Shown here: piece by piece, positions 12,288 to 25,409 of the stretch
Numbering within the stretch: position 1 is the first letter of the stretch
Layout of the letters: every line of letters begins with the position of its first letter
Source of the DNA: Larimichthys crocea
Taxonomy: Eukaryota; Chordata; Actinopteri; Sciaenidae
Direction of reading: 5' to 3'
DNA length: 64,000 bases
NCBI RefSeq assembly: GCF_000972845.2
Contig: NC_040018.1
Span: 15,535,157-15,599,156 of the forward strand
The notes under the pieces: model-generated
Databases searched by the model: none
What the model saw: only the letters and a program-made list of their open reading frames with translations
What the model was told of the DNA's origin: nothing
Position numbers and translations under genes: made by a program

Positions 12288-14423
12288 GGCCCCAGGCTGA
12301 CTCTGACAGCTCAGTGCTAGCCATCTGCTGGCAGTCACACCAGGAGAAAGCAACCACAGCCAAACAATGGAGAGCAATGACAGGCCAGGATTTGTGGGGA
12401 GTTGTGTGTGTGCGTGCATGTGCGTGTGTGTGTATGTGTGCGTGTATCTTGGTGTGCTGTGCGCGTTTTCCCTTCAAAGATCCAAATGAGCCCCTCTCTA
12501 TGAGCATGTGCAGAGGGGCGTGGCTGTTGTTGATAGGCTGTCTCTGTTACCAGGCGATAGATTACCAAGCCCAAATGGCCATCTGAGGAGGATAGATAGC
12601 ATGGGCGAGTGTGGGCTCACTTTTTTTTCCCTTTCTGTGTGCCACATGCTGTGTGCCTACTGTACGAGTATGTCTGTCCACTCCTTTACTCTTTTCTCTA
12701 CTCTTTCCCTCTGGCTCTCCCTCTCTTTGTAAATTGGAAATTGATAAGAATATACAGTCAAAGGCTAGGTGGATGTGAACTACTGAGCTTCGGGTTTCTC
12801 CACATACAGTACACTTGCCGGCCTTTTTTGTGGGTATATGCAGGCATCTCTCTTTCCAGCATACAGTATGTTTGTCAAGCTCTTTCTATTTCCCTCTCTC
12901 TCCCTCCTCTCTCTCTCTCTCTATCTGCAGGTAGAGTGACATCCTGTATGCAGACAGATGGTCGGGTGTTGGGAGGAAGCTGGCTTGCCTGGATGTGACA
13001 CACCAGTCTGACAGCAAGCATCATCCAGCTGGGTAGAGGCCTGCAGTGCCTCCTAGAAAGAGCATGCCTGGTGGCCAAAAAATGTGGCTGCTGCAGCCAC
13101 TACACAAATATCCCTCTAGTCACCATTATGCTATTTTACCACCAAACACAACACAATGCTGTTTCCGACTAAGAAATACAAATAAGCCAAGACCGCAAGT
13201 CAAGAGAGGAGGAAATGAAAAGAAAAATGGCCAAGTCAGGACAGGAGGCAAGTGGCTGATTATGAAAAGAATCCCTGCACTCCATTTGAAGAAGAGTGTG
13301 CATATGCCTGTTTGTGTGTGTGTGCTGCTTGGCCATCATGCCTTTGTATGGCAGCACTTCAAAGGAAGCCTTCAGTAAGTTTCTGCTCTTCCACCTCCTG
13401 CTGCTACTAGTTTGTGTTTATGTTTGTGAGTGTGTGCGTTGTGGAGCACTGCCTCCTGTAGCTGGGGGCTATGGCTGATCACCACTACAGCAGCGAGGCT
13501 GGCATGCCATGCCCGCTGGCACACTTACAGGGCACACCTATTTACACAGGCCCAGACTGAATGGCAGGCATTGTCTGGGTGAGAATGCAACACTTAAGCT
13601 CCTGATTAAGGCAGAACAAAGCCCTGAGGGGCAAGAGTGATGAATGCATGGAGTGAAATAGGGAGGAAGCCAGAAAGAGACAGGGAAGAAGAGATGAAGG
13701 GAGGCAGGGAAGGGAGGCTCTGTAAAAGGGAATCTGATCTGCTGTTGCTGTGGGAATGTGAGAAAGCAGGGGGGAACTGAGAGAAGAGAGGAAGGGAAGG
13801 AGGTGAAAAAGGCGAGAGGGCTAGAATTGGCAGGAATGTAAGGGACTAGAAGAGAGGCAGATAGAGAGGTGAGAGGAAGACGAGGTAGGAGGTAAGCAGA
13901 GAGACAGGTAAGGATGAAAAGAAAACGGTATGGAGGGAACCAAGAGGGAAGCAGGAGGAAGAGATGAGGGAGGGGGGCAGAGAGACAGGCTTAGGAAGAG
14001 ATAAAAAGACAACAGAGAGGGAGCCGAACAGAGAGGTAAAGAGAAATAAGAGAGGAGGGAGCTACTGCCGAGGTATCCTCACTGATAAGGAGGAAGTGCT
14101 GCTACAATGGTACAGAATGAGGTGAATAGACTGATAGCACCCTCTAATGGTCCATGTGCACTGACAATGTGCTCTCCATCATGCCCCCTCTTGTCCAGGG
14201 AGTTAACTGCAGACAAGTGGGAGAATCCAATCACTGCCAAGTCTTCAAATCTATTTAAACAATAATAAACTCAATGGGACACTGCTTCAAAGCCCTGCTA
14301 TTAAAAGATACATTTTCTATTAACATGTTAAGGATGCTCCGCAAGTGCAACATAAATAACTGTGACACTGTAGGCGACATCAGGGGAGGATTTCTTTCCT
14401 TCATTTAGTGTATGGTGTACACG

Positions 14424-14425
<2 letters not shown>

Positions 14426-14461
<36 letters not shown>
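14426..14461. repeat. (GT)n microsatellite
   Basis: Perfect GT run. A second one follows 170 bp to the right. Confidence 0.95.
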
Positions 14462-14464
<3 letters not shown>

Positions 14465-14628
14465 CACTTAGTAGGACCATGGCAACATATGGGCACAAAC
14501 ACAATGTGTATGACAAGGGGTGAGCTACTCCCTGAGTGTGTATGTATCTTAGCAACAAGACAGGCGTAGTAGCAGTGCAGTGAGCAGCTGGCAGAATGTG
14601 ACACAGAGGCCATGATGGATTTATCACA

Positions 14629-14633
14629 ATGTG

Positions 14634-14664
<31 letters not shown>
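14629..14664. repeat. (GT)n microsatellite
   Basis: GT run with one GC interruption near its left end. Confidence 0.93.
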
Positions 14665-17600
14665 TACATGTAACAGCTGTGGGAGAATTAGGTGTGTCTG
14701 TGTGTGCGCACATGCTATGCATCCATGCATGTTTAATGCTTAAACACTCATCACTGTGTCAAGCTGCCAATTGCAATAATAACAGCCAATAGACAACAAC
14801 CATCATCACATGATCACAGTTTCACAGTTCACAGTTTTGTATAATACAAAACAATGTGTCTGTCAATGAAAATGAAATGAAATCTTTGGTTCTTGATAAA
14901 CTGATGTGGCCCTACATCTGTTGGTCTTGAGACAGTAGATTTGTGCATGAGTTTGTGTTAATGTAGACAGTCGGTTTGCATTTGTGCATCTATGATTGTG
15001 CATATGTGCTGTATGCAGTGTGACAGTGTATGTACTGTATAAACACACTGGCACATTTAAAGCAGGTAAACTGTGATATATACTAAACCAAGACACTGCC
15101 ATCAAAAAAACATATGGGAGACGTGGAGCCCCTCCCCAAAAGTGGCCAATGTAATCACCAAAAGGCACAACTCTCTCATGGCCTGTAAAAAATTATTCAG
15201 AAATTATGGTCTCGCATCCTTCACTGGAATGTGTCATATGAAGAAATGCTGAGGGGGAGCTCCACCAACTTTACACTTCAAAGTCTGTTTGCAGGTCTTG
15301 GGGAGCCGTGCTGCTTACGTGAAATAAAGCCCATAATCTGATAAATTGCGTTATGTGATGTCACATCACTTGGTGGTGTGAAGCACGTGAAGCGAGCTTA
15401 CGAGACTTCAGCTGCTCATCTCTGCTTGAGGCATCAATAGCTGCTACTAGCACAACACACAAAATTAAGTAAGTAAACTGTGGTCACGTTGCATTGTGGG
15501 TAAGCTAGGAGCCAGGTTTGACAGGAAAGAAATCTTGGAATAAAAAGTATATCTTATTTTGTTTAATGTGGTAATTGTGAGTACTAAAATGTTAAAGTAT
15601 AGAATACTAGAAACTATTTACAAACTTTCAGTTTAGGATTCAAACGTGACATTCAATATCTGATTGTGGCATGCTGGTTTATCAAAATATACTAATGCTT
15701 TTATCATCAATCTTATCATGTATCGGAAATATACTGTAAAATACCCATTTATCAGACAGAAGTTCAAAGATCACTGTTTTATAATCATGTCTTTACCTAT
15801 CCCTCACTCTAAAGATTAGTCTGGATGTTTGATACATGCAGTGAATGTTAGCCTACAGAAATAAAGGCCTTATCTAATCTTGCACTTGCATCTCATCAAC
15901 AGGGATGTTTGTGAGACTCATAGATAGGATGCAGAAGATAATACACATGCATTGGTTGCAGTGCCAGTGATCCTCGGGCCCAGCTGTGCACGAGTAAGTG
16001 TGGAAATTCTCCATGGTGAGAAGGGGCTGGCTTCCAAACCCCACACCAGTTGGAGGGCTCTGGCCTGGGCAGAATTCTGTCTCCATGGGCTTCACCGCCT
16101 GCCAGCTTCTTCTCCATGGAGGTGCATCATGCTACAGCTAATCACCAACCCAAAACCGCTTCTGGAGTGCAGAGCCAAGCCACAATAAGGAGATAACACA
16201 TTTCACTAACACTGCTGCAATCATCTGACCTCATACCATATGTCGCTGTGCACTTTTCTGTTTCTGACTTTAGATCCTTAGCAGTGGGGTGAAAGAGTCA
16301 GATGACTCAGAGAGACTCTCCACATCACAACATCCCCACAGATTTGAGTATTAACCAAGGAGAATGTTGAAACTAACATCTGCAGTTCCTTGTTACATAA
16401 ACAGACAACAGTGCACATGTGTATTATCAATTTGTGGCTCACACAGTGTTGTATCTGTGTCAGCATGCATGTAGATATATGAAATTAAAGTCATGATTAA
16501 GACTAACATTCAAGACATTCAGCAGAAGCCTGGGTGCCTACACGAAGGAAGGTAGAGGTACAAAGGAAAAGAAAATGGACTGAAAAAGGTGAGCTGCTTT
16601 GTTTCTTTTTGACTCTCTATGTGGTATGCTGTTGCATCCTCCGTCACTGCCATCTTCCACCTCCACCACCCCTAACCCTCCTTTCTTTCTGTTTCTCTGC
16701 AGGCTGTCTTGGGAAGTGTGATGTCTTTTTAAACGGCGCCGGCTTCATGTGTTTTTATGTCTGCTCATAAAAAAGTGGCTTCCTTTTAAAGGCTTCTCTC
16801 ACCAGTGACTTGCGTTCTCGCTGTCACAGGATGACAGGCGGCACTGGGAATGACAACAGAGAGCCTGAGAGAAGGAGATTTTGAAAGAAAGAAAAAAAAG
16901 AAGAGAAAAGAAAAAACAGAAAGAAAGGAAAGGAAAGAAAACTATGGTTCGGTTCTGATTCTCCAGCGATGGCACAGAGCTAAAAGAAAATGTGGAGATA
17001 GGCGTGGCTCTGCAACACTACGGTTTGGGGCCAAAAGCCTGGAAACACAGGTGAAGCCAACATAACAAAAGTCTATGCACAGTTATTTAGGAGAAAAGCA
17101 TTCCTGTTATCTCTCTGAGTGATTATCGAGTAGCATTTCTACTTAAAATGTCCATCCCTAGAACTCCTCAAACTAAAAAGCAAAGATTATAAAAAGGTAA
17201 TCTATGTGATCCCTTGTTTGGAAACAACTTCTCTGGCCACTGGGAGGCTCTACTGAAGCTGTTGGCTGTGGAGGGGTTCTTTGGACATCTTCACAATAGC
17301 CATTCAGGGAAAGCTCCTCACCCACATCCTCCAATTCATCTCTGAAATTCAAACCATCAATCCACTTCTCTAACATCTTGTATAAATAGCTGTAACATGT
17401 CACAATAACTACATACCAAAAACAAATGAGGTAAAAGTCCCTAAATTGTAAGGCAATGTTCAGACCAACTTTAGCCCTGTGTGAAATAGTGCAGCGCCCT
17501 CTTTTATTTAAATGTGACCAGTCTAGCCATACATCAGGTTTCACTTCACGGTTCACTTTACCTGGTTCACTACAATGGCCAATCATGTGTGCAAGTGCAC

Positions 17601-18118
17601 ATTGTAAAATGAATAATATACTGTACCTCTATTGTTTATCTCACTGACTTGACTGACTTGAGATAAAATAGTTGCCACTGTGAAAACTTTCCAGAGTGTT
17701 TTCAGTCTGAATGCTGCAGTAATGATACACTGAGACATTTATGTGTTTTGGCTCAGATAGCATGAGCACATTTAGCCGGATATATTGTAGATTCTCAAAC
17801 CAGAGTTTAACTATCTCTGATCTACTTGGGATGTGTTTACCACCCAGCGCTGTGCTGTCTTTGTTAGCCAATAGAGCAGACTAGTGGCTGATGGCTTTTT
17901 TCCTCAAAATGGCCATGTCGATAGCATGGGAGTCAGCACACAAACACAAAGATGGCACGCACATCACACTTACACACACTAACATGCACACAGCTGGCTC
18001 ACATACAAGCCCCAAGAGGCAGACCTCAGCCGGCCGAACCATAAAATGCTCCACCACACACAGACACACACACAAACTCCACAAGACTTCATACATCACT
18101 GCGCTACCTCCATCTCAA

Positions 18119-18119
18119 T

Positions 18120-18168
<49 letters not shown>

Positions 18169-18308
18169 TCCCTCTCTGTCTCTCTCTCTCTGTCTCTCTC
18201 TATCTCTCTCTCCCCCCAATCAATCCCCCCCCCCCCCACCCCCCCCCCCCCCCCCCCCCCCCTCCCCAGCCCCCCCCCCCCCCCCCCCCCCCCCCCCCCA
18301 CCCCCCTC
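18119..18308. repeat. (CT)n followed by an 80-bp poly-C tract
   Basis: A CT-rich block (18119-18212) is followed by C runs (18225-18306) broken only by single A, T and AG positions. The whole stretch is almost entirely pyrimidine on the plus strand. Confidence 0.95.
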
Positions 18309-20043
18309 CTTCTCCTCACTCGCACTGCAGCCACCTGGTAGTGATCCCCATCTGGATCTGATGGGGTGTGTGATGTATTTTAAGGCCACGTTAATAGCTA
18401 CCCAGCACAGCCCCTGTGACCACATTAAGAGACTATATCACAGACCTCTCAACCTGTGATCCCTCTCTATTTCCTTTTCTCTCTCCCTTACAACCATTCC
18501 ATATTTCCCCTCCTCGAATCCTTGTGAAAGTGTGTCCACTGACTTAACGAGATCGATCACGCCAAACTCCTTGTACTCCCTGCTAAATCAATGGCTCTTT
18601 GTCTCGTTAAGCACTGGAAGGAACTTAGTGGGAAAGAAATAAAGAGAAGGGGAAAAAAGAGAGTTAGGCACTATAGAGGTGCAATGTAACAGGAGAATCT
18701 CACTGCGGAACAACTTAGGGTTTATCTTGGGACATAGTCAGATCATTAAAACGAGCCGTGATCTAGCTCCTTGGGGGGGCAGGAAGGCAAAAAGGGTGGG
18801 CGAGCTGTACGTAAAATAAAAAGAGCACTTATGCGGATGGGTCAGTGCAAGAGAGAGAGGTATAAGGGACAAAGAAAGAGGGACTGTGTCTGTGTGTAAG
18901 TCTGTGTGTGCAGTGTTGCAAGAAGTGAGCCAAACCTCACCGCTGACTTGGCCAGGGCCTCTGGAGCCAGAGAGAAAGCCCTGCTAACCACAAACTCTCT
19001 TTCTGTGTGTGTGTGTGTCTCACATACACACCCTTGCTGACAGTGTCACACTGTGTGAATACGTCATTTCAAAACATGTATTACTGGCCAGGAGAGCAAG
19101 GGAAGTAGCTTGTGAAAGAGAGAGGGCTGCAGAGGAAGAGAGAGAAAAACGGCAGCGGCTGGGACAAAGTGAACAGAGAACAACGCAGCAATTCACTCTC
19201 ATCCTGAGCAAAGCAAACAGGAAACACACTCTCTTGATCCACTTGTGTTACCCTCTCTCATCTCTGCCCTTGCCACTCCAGTGTATTTAAATTCCTGTCG
19301 CTGTAGCTCATTATATTTCCCAAATGCACCAGAGTAGGTGGTTGCATCGCTGCACTTTAAGTCAACAGCGGGACTGCAGAGCCATGAAAATGAATAAGGA
19401 TAGGGGCTCTTCACACAGCAGCACTGTGTAAAAAGGCCTGGGAGTACTCATCTACAGCACGGCTTCTCTCGGCACCATTTACATTTCACAGTGACACTAC
19501 ATTAGCTGCCCCTGGATGAGCACACAGTCTGTAATCCCTGCTCTGCCTCACCCTGTGCACAGATACATACAGTGTATTGAGAATTTGGCTGTTGCAGTGC
19601 AAAATATTGAGAAGAGAGGAAGAAAAATGAGTGACACGAAGCAACAGGTGTATTCCAGATGCAAACACACCAGACCTTTCATAGGATGCACACAATAACA
19701 TACACAGGTACAGAAAAAGTGCAGCAGATTCAGTGACAATGGGGAAAAAAAGAAAAGTAAAGAATACCAGCCGGCACGAAGGTCTCTCACCTCAAACTGG
19801 TCAGTCAGTCTCTTCAGAGAAACCCTGCGTGAACGCCCAGACAGCAGACACCACACAAAAACCACCGAGACATAATCAGACACGCACCTCTGTCTGTGTC
19901 AACACAAACTTGTGAGAAGGTTGAGAAGTATTGCTAAAGGGGAGTGGGTGCAGGCTTTCTTTGGCATGTTTGTTTTTGTTTTGCTTTTTTTTTCCTGACA
20001 CTGGAGGTTGAGTCAAAGCTACACAGAGCAGTGTGTATGTGCA

Positions 20044-20047
<4 letters not shown>

Positions 20048-20088
<41 letters not shown>
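20048..20088. repeat. (GT)n microsatellite
   Basis: Perfect run of about 20 units. Confidence 0.95.
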
Positions 20089-20089
<1 letters not shown>

Positions 20090-20945
20090 AGAGAGTGTGT
20101 TAAGCACAGACAAAAGGAGCATATGGCAGCAGCAGCCAAGGCTGTAAATTAAACATAGAGCAAGATTAGATAATGAATGTGTGCTCTGAGACACAGAGAC
20201 AGCACTGAGCCAGGGGCGGAGCAGACCACTGCAAGACCAGAACCAGGGGTGGGGTGCGGGGGGTGGCAGAGAGCATATGTGCGTGTAGTTAACCACATAT
20301 TAAACACTTGAACCAAACAAATGAGATGACTAAGTGTCATAAAAGCATTATAAAACAATACAAAGATGAAGAAAATGAGAAACACAGAGGGGAAAGAATT
20401 ATATAAAAGCCTTTGATGGCTGTGTCACTGGTCAACAAGAGTGGAAGCAACATGAAGATGACAACGCCCCCCACAGCTAACCAAAACTGGACCCCTCTGC
20501 TCCAAACTAGACAGCTGCTGTTGAGCTGAAGCAAAGCTGCATCTCTGTCAATAGGATTACTGAAGCTCTTCTCAAACACACAGTCCAACACATGCTCACA
20601 CATACTGTGCACAACCACTCCAAAATTGGTTAGCAGTTAAAGGACAACTGATACTGTAAACATAATGGACAAGTGAAACAGAACATAGGTAGAAAAAAAA
20701 AGAAAAACACATGGAAAGGCAGACAAACACAGGGAAACATATGTGTGGTTGTGTCTAAATACTGGAGATGTTTCAGGGTTTTCAACAAATGATCAATACA
20801 TAATTATACATTCTCTTGTGGTATTGAGTCATAAGTGTTGTCTTCCTTCCTTTATCTGACATCTAAATGATTGTATGTGTTCACGTTCCTGTGTGTGTAT
20901 TAAAAAGGCTCAGACTTTGCATGTTGATACACAACTCTGTGTCCT

Positions 20946-21042
20946 GTCATGCAAGGAACTGGCTGAGCCATCTGGAACAATTTGGGGTTCAGTGTCTTGC
21001 CCATTGCCCACACTGTGGACCCACTCTACGTCCTGAGCCACA
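20946..21042 (-). mobile_element. SINE fragment, same type as 28000-28313, internally deleted
   Basis: Read on the plus strand it contains CAATTTGGGGTTCAGTGTCT, TTGCCCA and CCCACTCTACGTCCTGAGCC, the reverse complement of the SINE body and head. The segment holding the B box is missing, so the copy is defective. Confidence 0.72.
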
Positions 21043-22433
21043 ATTGATACTCTCAGATAGAGTTACTGAATTAGTTATGTAAATTAAGATTCTACATACA
21101 AAACATTTGATTTGATCTTCTAAAATACTTTATTGTTTAGTAAACTACCCAACAGGGAGTAGTCCACCTATCTAGTTCTAGTACTAGTTCACCATCACAA
21201 CCAATTGCAGCAATAAAATGCTGTTTACACATTAATGCACAAGTAATATTAAACCAATAAAATAACACATAAAAGGTATAATACAGAATAAGGAAATTTT
21301 CTGCGGGCTTTATTTTTGATATTTTACGCACATTTAGTCATTGGCATATGTTTACTTCAGTAACATTTTTAATGCAAGGGCTTTACTTGCTACTTTTACT
21401 TCATACATTATTTGAATCGGATAATAGATGATGATATTTTTTAATATATTATAGCTTCAGCAGTATGATGATGATGATCTTAAATAATTAACTGAGGGTA
21501 ATACTGTTACAAGAACAGCTGACACTCTTACCATAATAAACATGTTACAAAGCATGTATAGCATCTACAGTTGGCTGTGTAACTGTAGAAGTGTCCAATA
21601 ATAAGTGTAAGCTTTTTCTAATAGGTATATAGTCTAATGAAAACAGTGTCCCTACAACACAGCATGATTATGGCACTAGAGTGATAGCATCATTATTATG
21701 TACACAATGTTGTGATAGTATCATATCCCTGTGATGTGTTACCCTGTGATGCCAGGCCTTACTGATGTTTAATTTTGGTTCTCGTCTATCTGTCAGTTCT
21801 GACATGGGATTAGAAACAGAATCTGTACCACGTGAACCATATCACAGTCTCGTCACCTGAGCTTACAAGCTTACACGCTTCATACATAACTTGCACATCC
21901 GCACACAGTACTTACAAATTGAAGCTCATTGCAAGCCTCTATCTCAGTGTGAGAGAGGGGAGATGGGGGGAGAGATAGAGGGAGTAGGGTTTAGGGTAAT
22001 CCGTCACTGTCTCATTACTGGGCCACATAGAGCAGGGAGGGAGGGTTAGGGAGGCGGAGATAATGCAATAATATAAAAACCAAGAGAACAAGAAAAGAGG
22101 GAGGGAAGGGGAGAGGAGGGCCAAGTTATCCTAATTCAATAATGGGAATCAGTTGGGGAGCAGATGAAACTGATGTGTACCTAACTTGAGTTCCTGAGTA
22201 ATTGTTCGCCTCTGAGAGCAGCAGCAGCATCGCAGTTCAATCAGGACTCAAATCTGACTTTTTGAATATTCTGTAAACTGCACATTTTCTAACAAATTAA
22301 GCAATACGTCCAACGGCTGGGGCTCTTTCAACACTAATTATAGTACTATATTAATATGGAAATGGACTACACAGAAGTGTACATAGGGTCAGCTGGAACA
22401 TGTGGTTATTAGATCGGTCTGATGGCTGGTCCA

Positions 22434-22690
22434 CAACTACCGGATGGATTGTCTGAACTTTTGTGCACACATTCAGAATGAATCCTAATGACCGTGATGG
22501 TACCCCTGATGTTTCCTGTGGCACCACCAGTAGGTCATTGATCCAGAAAAATATCTCAACATCTAAGTTATTCAATCAATTGGCAAAAGGTTTTGTACTG
22601 ACATTCATGTTTCCCAGACTATGTATCCTAATGACTCTGACGATCCTTGCGTTTTATCTAGCAACACCATGAGTCTGACATTCATGATTT
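22434..22690. repeat. Interspersed repeat with two divergent tandem units
   Basis: Two related units (22434-22545 and 22595-22690) share the layout GATGGATTG or ACATTCATG, then ATCCTAATGAC, then a CACCA-containing segment near the end of each unit. The second unit ends GACATTCATGATTTTGAGCG. The same signature occurs at 63370-63660. It resembles a repeat widespread in percomorph introns (recollection). Confidence 0.6.
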
Positions 22691-24224
22691 TGAGCGAAAT
22701 TAATCTGCATGAAGGAATTTGAATGTGCTCACACTCTAGAGCCTGAGCTGATTGGGTTTTTTTTATAGCCATATGTGTACAATACATTCCCATGGGTATG
22801 TGTGTGGGTATAAGTACAAGTCCAAGTCCATATGATTATAAAAGCTTCTGTGTGTTGTGAAGGAATGTGTCTACTTGGCCGCTCTTGATATGTCAGTCAC
22901 CAAGCCTTTCAGAGTCACACAGTCACATGTGAGCCAAAAAGCTAAATAAACAAAGCTCTTTAAAATACACACATACTATGTAAGCACGCACACACACACA
23001 GATCACTTTGCCTTCACCCACATGCACCACTGCTGCCTGTAAGGCTACCAGGGGGGAACCATAATCACACACACAGGAGGTAAAGGTGATCTGCTGGAGC
23101 CATAATGAGGGAACACTGTTGTTGTGATCCTCTCACTGCAGCTCTGATTACAGCCCGGTGTTCAGTTTCTACGCTTGGAGTAAACACATGAGAACACCGG
23201 TGCTATGGGGATTTGACAATACATAAGCACGCACACACACAGGCAGGTACATCATGCATACAGAGGCAGAACAACACAGCCGGAACGTGAATGGTGCATG
23301 GTGCCTTCATGTGGGTAAGTTTAGTAGGCTGCAGCCCAACACGCACCACTTTCCCCCGCTTGCCGTCTGTCTCTTCAAAAGACAATGCGTGGCCTTACTG
23401 CCCTCAGCTCATTAGCAGCGGCAGAGAAAGAGACAAACAACACATATGAACACATTCATCCACACATGCCTTGTTTTCTTACTGGCATGCCATGGACCCT
23501 TTGGCAGTTTAAATGACATTTTGCAGTAGGCAAAACTTACACTGTTTTGCATGCTCATATACAAAGCATGGAAGAATTAATGCATAACTGACACTGTTGT
23601 CCCGCTACATGTGATTTCTTACAAAATAATTTAAAACATATATATTGGTAACCCCTCCTCTAGCATTTCACTGTGATTCTGTACAGTAAGTGAACTACAA
23701 TATGCCTTTTTTTACTGTCTGTCAGTGGCTTTACAGAGCTTCCAGCCTGCCACCGGGGATTAACTCAATACTCAATTCTCCACTCAATCTCACTACCGCA
23801 CACACTATATAAGGGGATCTGTACGTGCGTGTGTGTGTGACTGCGCATGCACACGTGTGTGCCGGATGTGTGCATGTATATACACTCAGGGGTGATATTA
23901 GTTAATCATAGCCTTCACTCAGCATAAATAAAGACCAATTACTGTGCTTCCCTATGGGCCCCGCACTATTAGCACACTAAAGACCCCAAAGAGTGTTGCC
24001 CCACAGCCAGTACAGCCTTGGTATAAAAAGCAGCCTGCTGAATCATGATGATAAGCACTACAGAGGGTAACAGAAGGACAACATTCACAACATCATAAAG
24101 ACTGGGGCTGGATTAGCCATATGCGCAGCAATGGCGATCAGTAAGTGTAGTAATCAAAAGAATAACAATAATAATCAGGATCAATTATGCCATATCAGAA
24201 ATGAATATGCTTCAGAATTAGCTT

Positions 24225-24300
24225 AACTTTATTTGCCAGGTACAGAGGAATTTGGTACAAATGTGACTATTGAGGACAACAGATGTACAGGTAATAGACC
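24225..24300. repeat. Possible retroelement 3' tail fragment
   Basis: CTTTATTTGCCAGGTACAGA followed by GGAATTTGGTACA resembles the conserved tail of a fish dispersed element (TTTATTGCCAAGTA...GGAATTTG). Only this short block is recognisable. Confidence 0.35.
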
Positions 24301-25308
24301 AAACACAGTCAGTACAGTCAGTTCTATCACAATGTGCATGTGTATTACACTGTTACATAATACACTGGCATAATAATACACTCCATATCAATCCCAGTTC
24401 AGGAGGTCAAATGGGCTCCTGCCTGTAGGGTTTAAATGTCACTAAACTGTGCAGACAGCTTGAGACTATACAATGAGGAAGGGCCCTATCATTTACGTTC
24501 AACAGATATGCCTGCAGGATAAGATACCTGCTAGCTATGATATGATTCTCTTACAAAACGCTGAAGCAAATGATGAAGTGCTTAAAGACACAGAATCATT
24601 TTTCTATTGAAAGTTGATAGTTGTCACAATGGCTGCAGTTAAGTGCTACCAAAAGCTGCTGCAAACAATAACCCAAATTTAAAAATGTCCTGTCATAACC
24701 AGCAGAGTCATAGATGCTGAGTCAATGTTTTACAGTATGTCCTGTATATTAGCATAACAAACACCTTACAACGAAGTGGTTTTACTTTCTCTGCAACAGC
24801 ACCACAGAAAACTTTTAACACATCCCTCCAAGGGAGTGGGCTGAGCCAGCGGACATTACATGCTGAGTCACCCTTTAACAAGCAAATCCTGCTGTTAAGT
24901 TTAGACTACTCCTGTTCATCTTGTGTGAAGTCAACTGTTGTCAACTTTTGCCATGCATTACTTAGCAAGGTAAACAGACACTAAGTTACAACACTGAGGA
25001 AACCAAACAATGTGCTACTGGTCCCATAGAGCCACCTTCCTTTGTCCTTTCTTTGGGTGGATGTCTACGTGTGGACAAGTGACACAGCAGCTGAAGAAGT
25101 GTGCTTCACAGCTCATGCAAAAATACACACACACACACACGCACACACACAGACACACAAATAAAGTGGACCCTTGCTGGCAGTCACTCATCACCCAGAG
25201 AGGCCAACCTAATTTGGAGGACAGGCTCCTCTCTGCCTGCTGGGGAGGCAGTAGGGATTATGAGCCTTTATACACACTAATCTAGTTTAGCCACGCTGGG
25301 AGAGGGAA

Positions 25309-25310
<2 letters not shown>

Positions 25311-25379
<69 letters not shown>

Positions 25380-25409
25380 GTGTGTGTGTGGGTGTGCGGG
25401 TGTGTGTGT
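25311..25409. repeat. Long (GT)n microsatellite
   Basis: About 60 bp of perfect GT followed by an interrupted GT part with GC and GG variants. Confidence 0.97.

Larger units (their letters stand above)
3885..14000. other. Intronic sequence without a supported gene (left part)
   Basis: Mostly unique, AT-rich sequence interrupted by purine-rich blocks (4330-4620), a CT/CA compound repeat (6606-6700), CA runs near 8270-8310 and 9460-9480, a TTG run near 10693-10710 and a GT run (12242-12287). The only exon-like segment is at 9702-9751. Other open frames are low-complexity. Confidence 0.5.
14001..25000. other. Intronic sequence without a supported gene (second part)
   Basis: Contains GT runs at 14426-14461, 14629-14664 and 20048-20088, the CT plus poly-C tract at 18119-18308, a SINE fragment at 20946-21042, an interspersed repeat at 22434-22690 and a LINE-tail-like segment near 24225-24300. 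The stretches 16690-16860, 18520-18640 and 23720-24070 are non-repetitive and could be regulatory. No exon is supported. Confidence 0.5.

Noticed and set aside
17891..18459. Overlapping Ser/Leu- and Pro-rich frames
   Set aside because: These are translations of the (CT)n and poly-C tracts.
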